From Anaerolineales bacterium (GTDB lineage Bacteria; Chloroflexota; Anaerolineae; Anaerolineales; Villigracilaceae), in assembly GCA_025966435.1 (NCBI GenBank), contig JAICRQ010000014.1:1-19780 (forward strand): a stretch of DNA of 19,780 nt, written 5' to 3'. A model generated the notes under the pieces. That model saw nothing but the letters and a program-made list of their open reading frames with translations, ran no database searches and was not told where the DNA came from. Both the position numbers and the translations under genes were made by a program. This document shows, piece after piece, positions 15,485 to 19,780 of this stretch; position 1 is the stretch's first letter, and every line of letters begins with the position of its first letter.

Positions 15485-16123
15485 ATGAAAACTAAAGTTT
15501 CAAGTCCTTTGATTGGAGTTGCCATACTTGTTCTCGTGGCACTTGCATGTAGCCTGCCGGGTAGCGGAGCACTCTTGGAAGATAATTTTTCGGGCAGCGG
15601 CTCTTGGGGGATAGGCACGGATGCAGATAGCTCCGTGGAGTATGCGAACGAAATGCTGAATTTCGTGGTCAACAAGGATTTGTATTTCGTGTGGAGTACC
15701 CCCAACGGGGAAGACTATGAGAATATCCACATGGAGGTGACTGCCAACAACAACTCCACGGACTCGGCGGCAGCGTTTGGCATTATCTGCAATTTGGCGA
15801 TCACCAATACCTCCTATTATTTTGCTGTTACAGGTGCAGGGGAATATGCCATTGGCAGATATACACTTACGGGCGATACACTTCTAACAAACGACGGCCA
15901 GTGGGGCACATCAAGCCTGATCGCAGCAGATGCTCCTTCCTACCGCATCGGCGCAGATTGCGGCAACAATACCCTTACGCTCTATGTGGACGGACAGCAA
16001 ATTGATTCGGTCAGCGATTCCACTTATACTTCTGGGAATGTTGGTGTGTTTGCCTGGAGTGGCGAAGAACTGAACGGTACAAATGTTTCCTTCGACGATT
16101 TTGTGCTAACAAAACTGCCCTAG
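15485..16123 (+). CDS. Putative lipoprotein, tandem paralogue 2
   Basis: This 212-residue lipoprotein has signal MKTKVSSPLIGVAILVLVALAC with acceptor Cys22 in ALAC. It matches its neighbour along the whole mature domain: WGIGTDADSSVEYAN is identical in both, and FVWSTPN, HMEVT, STxxTAFGI-like, GEYAI, LTNDxQW, LYVDGQ and VSFDDF are shared. It lacks the Gly run and Thr/Pro linker, so the globular domain starts closer to the membrane. Cys pairs at matching places in both mature domains (AFGI[MI]CN and DCGN) may form a disulfide in each protein. Function unknown; the fold is probably a beta-sandwich. TTGGAGA lies 4-5 nt before the ATG. A strong terminator follows the stop by 18 bp, so the two genes form a bicistronic unit. 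Confidence 0.85.
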   Translation: MKTKVSSPLIGVAILVLVALACSLPGSGALLEDNFSGSGSWGIGTDADSSVEYANEMLNFVVNKDLYFVWSTPNGEDYENIHMEVTANNNSTDSAAAFGIICNLAITNTSYYFAVTGAGEYAIGRYTLTGDTLLTNDGQWGTSSLIAADAPSYRIGADCGNNTLTLYVDGQQIDSVSDSTYTSGNVGVFAWSGEELNGTNVSFDDFVLTKLP

Positions 16124-16141
16124 TTAAGACGAGCCGCTTTG

Positions 16142-16174
16142 AATCCTGCATTCGCAACGGAATGCAGGATTTTT
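16142..16174 (+). terminator. Rho-independent terminator after the lipoprotein pair
   Basis: AATCCTGCATTC (16142-16153) and GAATGCAGGATT (16160-16171) form a perfect 12-bp stem with a GCAACG loop, followed by TTTT. Confidence 0.93.
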
Positions 16175-16195
16175 AATTCCACAGTCGAAAATCTG

Positions 16196-16204
16196 TGCTA
16201 TGAT
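16196..16204 (+). promoter_or_regulatory. Extended -10 promoter of the lamin-tail gene
   Basis: TGCTATGAT is an extended -10 whose predicted start, near 16211, is about 3 nt before the ATG at 16214. This would give a nearly leaderless mRNA. The candidate -35 TTCCAC (16177-16182) is weak. Confidence 0.45.
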
Positions 16205-16213
16205 TCAAGGGAC

Positions 16214-16711
16214 ATGGATCGCCGCAGACTCCTCTCATACCTGTTTTTGAATGTACTTGTGTCTGCTTGTGTTACCAGCGCGATCCTGTTCTGGTATCAC
16301 CAGAATTATCGTTCGGTCAATCCATCTGTTCTTCAACCAGTTGCGCCTTTGGTCAATCAGAATGTCTCTGTTCCACAAGCCACATTGGATCCAGAAGTGG
16401 AAATACCCGTGGAAATTGTCAGTGTGATCGGGGCAGGGACGCTAAGCGCAGAGTGGGTTGTGGTGAGCTACACGGGCGAAGACCAAATCAATCTGGCAAA
16501 CTGGGAGCTGCGCGATGAAGACAAGAATGTATTTATTTTTCCGCAACTTGTTCTTCATCCAAACGGCGCCGTGCAAATTCATACAGCTTCCGGAACGAAC
16601 ACAGTGATCGATCTTTACTGGGGAAAAAGCGATCCTGTGTGGCAATCTGGTGAAGAGGCACAGTTGTTCGACCCGAATGGAAACGTGCGTGCGGTGTATA
16701 AGGTGCCCTAA
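16214..16711 (+). CDS. Membrane-anchored lamin-tail (LTD) domain protein
   Basis: This 165-residue protein has a basic start (MDRRRLLS) and one hydrophobic helix (YLFLNVLVSACVTSAILFWY, about 9-28) with no lipobox or cleavage site that I trust, so it is probably a type II membrane anchor. A short Pro/Val-rich spacer leads to a lamin-tail immunoglobulin-like domain (about 66-165). Its landmarks are EWVVVSYTGEDQINLANWELRDEDKNVFIFPQLVLHPNGAVQIHTASG, then DLYWGKSDPVWQSGEEAQLFDPNG. Bacterial LTD domains occur in exported proteins and usually serve in binding or adhesion; the partner here is unknown. ATG 16214 follows AAGGG by only 2 nt. Upstream in-frame starts lie in the previous terminator, so this start is preferred. 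A hairpin lies between it and dnaX. Confidence 0.85.
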   Translation: MDRRRLLSYLFLNVLVSACVTSAILFWYHQNYRSVNPSVLQPVAPLVNQNVSVPQATLDPEVEIPVEIVSVIGAGTLSAEWVVVSYTGEDQINLANWELRDEDKNVFIFPQLVLHPNGAVQIHTASGTNTVIDLYWGKSDPVWQSGEEAQLFDPNGNVRAVYKVP

Positions 16712-16719
16712 TAATCGCG

Positions 16720-16762
16720 GTGGTTGAGTAGGGGTGGTTTTTTCCACCCTGTACGAAACCAC
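16720..16762. terminator. Possible two-part hairpin between the LTD gene and dnaX
   Basis: GGGTGG (16732-16737) and CCACCC (16744-16749) flank a TTTTTT loop, and GTGGTT (16720-16725) pairs with AACCAC (16757-16762) outside. There is no T-run after the outer stem, so terminator activity is uncertain; it may instead attenuate read-through into dnaX. Confidence 0.4.
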
Positions 16763-16780
16763 TACTAAGAAATAAACAAG

Positions 16781-18379
16781 ATGACTCAAGCACTCTATCG
16801 AAAATACCGGCCAAAAGAATGGGATGAAGTCGTAGGACAGGATCACGTCGTCACGACTCTCAAGCATGCCATCGCGGCAGATCGTGTCGCACATGCCTAT
16901 CTTTTTGCCGGCTCGCGCGGAACAGGCAAGACCACCCTTGCGCGTCTTCTGGCGAAATCGGTTAACTGCCTGAATCTGGACCCAACAAAACGCCCCGACA
17001 ATGAGTGCGAGAACTGCAAGGCTGTTACCGAGAACCGTTTCATGGACCTGATTGAGATCGACGCTGCCTCCAATACCAGCGTGGACGATGTTCGTGATCT
17101 GCGCGACAAGATCAATTTCTCGCCCTCGCAAGGCAAATATAAAATCTACATCATCGACGAAGTCCACATGCTTTCGACTCAGGCGTTCAATGCACTTCTC
17201 AAAACACTTGAAGAGCCACCGCCTCATGCCATCTTTGTCTTGGCCACAACGGAAATTCACAAGATTCCGGCGACAGTTTTGTCCCGTTGCCAGCGCCACG
17301 AGTTTCGACGCGTGCCGGTCGATGAAATCGTCGCCAACCTGAAAAAGATTGTCAACGCTGAGAAGATTCAAGCCGATGATGACGCGCTGATTCAAATCGC
17401 CCGTCAGTCTGCAGGTGGGATGCGCGATGCACAATCCCTGCTCGATCAACTTGCATCTATGGGTGATAGGATCACGCTCGCTCTTGCTCAAACTGTTCTT
17501 GGCACAGCCACAAGCCAGACTGTGTTAGATCTTATCTCCTCCGTCATGGACCACGATCCCGCGCATGGGCTGGAGACGATTCACAAGGCTCTCGATGCTG
17601 GCGCCGATCCGCGCTCGCTTGCGCGCCAGGTCGTGGAATATTTGCGCGGATTGATGCTTATTCAAATGGGCAATGTCAATCAGGTGGAAGCCACGGCGGA
17701 TGTCAAGAAGCAGATGCAATCGCATGCGCGTTCCTTTTCAACGAGCGACGTCCTGCGCATGATGAAAGCCTTCAACAATGCCGCAACAGATTTGCGTGGC
17801 GGCTGGCAGCCCTCCCTGAGTTTGGAGCTTGCCCTGGCGGAAGTCCTGGATGCGCCGAATGAACCGGCTCCGCGTCCATCGACTTCCTCTTCTCCTGCGG
17901 AGACGGTTCGCATGCAGCCTCAGCCGACTCCCGTTACCCAATCGGAAGCTTCCCGTAAGCCTGGCGAAGAGGACTCGAACGAAGAAATGGATTCCAGCTT
18001 CGATCAAGAAACAGGGGTGCCGCGTCCTGTGGAAAAAGCAACTGTCAGTGCAGGTGATATTATCAAAGCTTGGAAGCACTTAGCTGCATCCCTGCCGAAA
18101 GCACAGGCAAATCTTTCTGCGTTGCTAAACTCTGTCAAGATGATCGATGTCCAGGGCAAAACATTGATTTTAGGTTTGGCAAGCGATGTACTGGTTTCGA
18201 AGATCGATAAGCCCGATCAGCTCGAAGCGATCCAAAAACTGATCAAGGATGAGTTTGGTGTCGAGATGAATATCCGCTGTGTGGTAACGACGGCAAAAGG
18301 CAAAGTTCCACCGAACGTCCCGCAGGATGGTATGGTCGCCGCCGCCATCCAGCACGGTGGCCAGATTGTGGATATGTAA
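16781..18379 (+). CDS. dnaX: DNA polymerase III subunit gamma/tau (DnaX)
   Basis: DnaX is the ATPase of the clamp loader that places the sliding clamp on DNA and links polymerases at the replication fork. The 532-residue protein has Walker A GSRGTGKTT (44-52), a Walker B region with DEVH (126-129), and sensor SRC (168-170) in LSRCQRHEF. The usual zinc module is incomplete: Cys63, Cys76 and Cys79 are present, but Asp73 (in RPDNECENC) stands where other DnaX proteins, including E. coli, have the fourth Cys. After the AAA+ domain and oligomerisation region (to about 365) comes a charged linker. A C-terminal tau-like domain follows (about 425-532; IIKAWKHLAASLPKAQANLSALL). I saw no convincing slippery A-run, so separate gamma production is not supported. 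There is no clear Shine-Dalgarno; M1-T-Q-A-L-Y-R-K-Y-R-P is the family start. Confidence 0.97.
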   Translation: MTQALYRKYRPKEWDEVVGQDHVVTTLKHAIAADRVAHAYLFAGSRGTGKTTLARLLAKSVNCLNLDPTKRPDNECENCKAVTENRFMDLIEIDAASNTSVDDVRDLRDKINFSPSQGKYKIYIIDEVHMLSTQAFNALLKTLEEPPPHAIFVLATTEIHKIPATVLSRCQRHEFRRVPVDEIVANLKKIVNAEKIQADDDALIQIARQSAGGMRDAQSLLDQLASMGDRITLALAQTVLGTATSQTVLDLISSVMDHDPAHGLETIHKALDAGADPRSLARQVVEYLRGLMLIQMGNVNQVEATADVKKQMQSHARSFSTSDVLRMMKAFNNAATDLRGGWQPSLSLELALAEVLDAPNEPAPRPSTSSSPAETVRMQPQPTPVTQSEASRKPGEEDSNEEMDSSFDQETGVPRPVEKATVSAGDIIKAWKHLAASLPKAQANLSALLNSVKMIDVQGKTLILGLASDVLVSKIDKPDQLEAIQKLIKDEFGVEMNIRCVVTTAKGKVPPNVPQDGMVAAAIQHGGQIVDM

Positions 18380-18390
18380 AAGAACGATAT

Positions 18391-18428
18391 TTGACGGTTA
18401 GACGTTGAACATCGAATATCGAATGTCG
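18391..18428 (+). promoter_or_regulatory. Possible ybaB promoter overlapping a 19-nt repeat
   Basis: TTGACG (18391-18396), a 17-bp spacer and GAATAT (18414-18419) could be a weak promoter in the 65-bp dnaX-ybaB gap. Its -10 lies inside the CATCGAATATCGAATGTCG repeat (18410-18428) that also occurs in prmA. Co-transcription with dnaX is equally possible. Confidence 0.35.
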
Positions 18429-18444
18429 TTTACTGAGGTGTTTT

Positions 18445-18771
18445 ATGGCAAAAGGATTTAACAAAGGACCGCAGATGGGTGGTGGGGGGATGATGGCACA
18501 GCTACAAAAAATGCAACAGCAACTGGCGGAAGCACAAGCCAAGCTTGCTGAAGAAACCGTTACAGCGACGGCGGGCGGCGGCGCGATCAAAGTCGTGATG
18601 ACCGGCGACCAGAAATGTCAATCCGTCGAGATTAATCCTGATCTCCTCAAAGATGCGGATGCTGAGATGCTGCAGGATTTGGTTTTATCAGCCGTCAATA
18701 TGGCGCTTGACCAGTCTCGTGAATTGGCTGCGCAGAGGTTAGGACCTCTTGCAGGCGGCTTGCCGTTTTAA
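18445..18771 (+). CDS. ybaB: YbaB/EbfC-family nucleoid-associated protein
   Basis: This is a small DNA-binding protein of 108 residues that forms a dimer and coats the nucleoid. It is nearly always encoded between dnaX and recR, as here. The N-terminus (MAKGFNKGPQMGGGGMMAQLQKMQQQLAEAQAKLAEE) contains the long helix with Gln/Met/Lys repeats. The conserved core reads TVTATAGGGAIKVVMTGDQKCQSVEINPDLL, and the tail LVLSAVNMALDQSRELAAQRLGPLAGGLPF ends with the usual Gly-rich segment. GAGGTG 5-6 nt before the ATG is a good ribosome binding site. Its role with RecR is unproven; the linkage suggests coordination of replication and repair. Confidence 0.97.
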   Translation: MAKGFNKGPQMGGGGMMAQLQKMQQQLAEAQAKLAEETVTATAGGGAIKVVMTGDQKCQSVEINPDLLKDADAEMLQDLVLSAVNMALDQSRELAAQRLGPLAGGLPF

Positions 18772-18855
18772 GATTCCCTGAGCCCTCTTGGCTTTGTCCA
18801 CTTAACTTTGTTTGAGCATATCAACACTTACATGAAAAGGATGATTAACTAACAT

Positions 18856-19461
18856 ATGCTTTTACCTGAATCTTTACAATCCCTGATCAATGCCCTGGAG
18901 CGCTTGCCGGGAATTGGCCCCAAGTCCGCTTCACGGCTGGCGTTCTATTTCCTGCGCGCGCCCGAGGAAGTCTCTCAAGACTTGGCGTCGGCGTTATCAA
19001 ACTTGAAAGCGAATACAACGCTTTGCGAGGAATGTTTCAACATTACCGAAGCGGGCCGCGAACGATGTGAAATCTGTGAATCATTGCAACGAGACGGAAG
19101 CGTAGTCTGTGTTGTGGAAGAGGCGCTGGACGTTTTGGCGCTGGAGCGCACCGGCGGGTACAAAGGTAAATATCATGTCTTACAAGGAGTCTTATCTCCT
19201 ATCGAAGGCATCGGACCAGACGATTTGAAGATCAAACAATTGATCGCACGCGTCAGCAGGGGCGAAATCAAAGAAGTGATTCTAGCTACCAACCCCAGCA
19301 TGGAAGGCGACGCCACTGCGCTTTACTTGCAACAGCACTTGGAGCCACTCGGCGTACGGGTCACCCGCCTTGCACGCGGCTTGCCTGTTGGTGGTGATTT
19401 GGAATACGCGGATCAAAATACGTTGTTGCGTGCGTTATCTGGTAGACAGGAAATGAGTTAA
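18856..19461 (+). CDS. recR: Recombination protein RecR
   Basis: RecR, with RecO or RecF, loads RecA onto single-stranded gaps in DNA repair. The 201-residue protein is complete. It has a helix-hairpin-helix (LINALERLPGIGPKSASRLAFYFLR, about 10-34) and a Cys4 zinc finger (Cys57, Cys60, Cys71, Cys74, in CEECFNITEAGRERCEIC), in which the middle spacing is two residues longer than in E. coli. The TOPRIM domain follows, with VCVVEEALDVLALERTGGYKGKYHVLQGVLSPIEGIGPDDL and ATNPSMEGDATALYL. The end VGGDLEYADQNTLLRALSGR is the family C-terminus. The nearest Shine-Dalgarno-like run (AAAAGGATG) is about 12 nt before the ATG, so translation initiation may be weak. A terminator starts 3 bp after the stop. 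Confidence 0.98.
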   Translation: MLLPESLQSLINALERLPGIGPKSASRLAFYFLRAPEEVSQDLASALSNLKANTTLCEECFNITEAGRERCEICESLQRDGSVVCVVEEALDVLALERTGGYKGKYHVLQGVLSPIEGIGPDDLKIKQLIARVSRGEIKEVILATNPSMEGDATALYLQQHLEPLGVRVTRLARGLPVGGDLEYADQNTLLRALSGRQEMS

Positions 19462-19463
19462 TG

Positions 19464-19488
19464 AAATCGCCCGAAGGGGCGATTTTTT
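19464..19488 (+). terminator. Rho-independent terminator after recR
   Basis: AAATCGCCC (19464-19472) and GGGCGATTT pair across a GAAG loop, followed by six T. It also lies just past the stop of the convergent minus-strand gene, where it could end that transcript with only a short T-run. Confidence 0.93.
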
Positions 19489-19489
19489 A

Positions 19490-19780
19490 TCATTTGAGGA
19501 GCGCCTTCAGGATGTCATCTAGGGTAAGAGTCTCATTTGAATCCTTAAGGTGTGCCATACGCCGGTATACTTCTGCGGCTGACTCATGAAAGCCACTGGG
19601 AAGACCCTCCTCAGTAAACGTGGATGCGATCTCTTTCATCTCTCCTTCGAAGCGCCAGGCCTTTGAGGTGACCCGCGCAATTCTTCGATTAACTTGCTCC
19701 GAATAGCCTGGTTCATCCATGTCCCATTGTTGATACAGTTCTTCCCTTATATCAAGCGACTCAGCCACCGCGAGGATTGC
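19490..19780 (-). CDS. NAD(P)-dependent oxidoreductase of the 6-phosphogluconate dehydrogenase family, DUF1932 C-terminal part (runs off the right edge)
   Basis: The minus-strand frame is open from base 19780 to a TGA at 19490-19492 (96 residues), so only the C-terminal end is present. The GTG at 19768 is merely an internal codon of the open frame. The sequence AESLDIREELYQQWDMDEPGY, then KAWRFEGEMKEIASTFTEEGLPSGFHESAAEVYRRMAHLKD, matches what I know of the DUF1932 helical domain at the C-terminus of 6-phosphogluconate-dehydrogenase-like and 3-hydroxyacid-dehydrogenase-like enzymes. The Rossmann domain would lie beyond the window, so substrate and cofactor choice cannot be read. It is convergent with recR, separated by one terminator. 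Confidence 0.75.
   Translation of the reverse strand, partial: AILAVAESLDIREELYQQWDMDEPGYSEQVNRRIARVTSKAWRFEGEMKEIASTFTEEGLPSGFHESAAEVYRRMAHLKDSNETLTLDDILKALLK

Noticed and set aside
16442..17491. Long minus-strand open frame (349 codons) under dnaX and the end of the lamin-tail gene
   Set aside because: It lies antisense to a strongly conserved dnaX and its translation has no recognisable domain; it is a codon-usage shadow.
18026..18040. A-rich run in dnaX as a programmed frameshift site for a gamma form
   Set aside because: Only five consecutive A occur, without a convincing slippery heptamer or downstream structure.

Overview
The window looks like a chromosomal housekeeping stretch from a bacterium of the phylum Chloroflexota, most likely class Anaerolineae. 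This is an inference from gene content and style: an hrcA-grpE-dnaK-dnaJ operon under a CIRCE operator, a Ser/Thr kinase fused to a TolB/WD40-like propeller, a short dnaX-ybaB-recR cluster, small ALAC-type lipoproteins, and moderate GC. No RNA gene, CRISPR array, transposase or phage gene was found, and there is no stretch over 300 bases without a gene.

Layout. 1-2759 (minus strand): a transglutaminase-like membrane protein followed by the N-terminal part of a GAF-domain protein that runs off the left edge. 2915-6154 (plus): a PAP2-family membrane phosphatase, then, behind its own extended -10 promoter, a transmembrane Ser/Thr kinase with an extracytoplasmic beta-propeller, closed by a strong terminator. 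6219-11291: a textbook heat-shock operon, with a sigma-70-like promoter and CIRCE, then hrcA, grpE, dnaK, dnaJ and a terminator. Palindromic repeat elements of the 'GTCATTGCGAG...GCAATCTCC' type fill the hrcA-grpE and grpE-dnaK gaps. 11273-13209: a compact metal-homeostasis operon with an ArsR/SmtB-family repressor carrying the alpha-5 metal site (D-x-H...H-x-x-H), an isoprenylcysteine-methyltransferase-like membrane protein, and a zinc-type cation diffusion facilitator. Its promoter shares DNA with the dnaJ terminator, and a 24-bp operator palindrome covers the predicted transcription start.

13270-14644: a Nudix hydrolase overlapping prmA (ribosomal protein L11 methyltransferase) by 14 bp. 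14755-16123: two tandem paralogous lipoproteins of unknown function, then a 12-bp-stem terminator. 16214-16711: a membrane-anchored lamin-tail-domain protein. 16781-19461: dnaX, ybaB/ebfC and recR, a conserved replication/repair set, closed by a terminator. 19490-19780 (minus): the C-terminal end of a DUF1932 6-phosphogluconate-dehydrogenase-like oxidoreductase that runs off the right edge.

I do not see an obviously new multi-gene system. The points most worth a second look are the zinc-type operon with its embedded methyltransferase and its terminator/promoter/operator overlap, the repeat elements inside the chaperone operon, a 19-nt repeat shared by the prmA coding sequence and the ybaB leader, and the duplicated lipoprotein pair. 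Most genes start with a recognisable Shine-Dalgarno sequence, but arsR, the Nudix gene, dnaJ, dnaX and hrcA do not. For the Nudix and lamin-tail genes the predicted promoter places the transcript start almost at the ATG.
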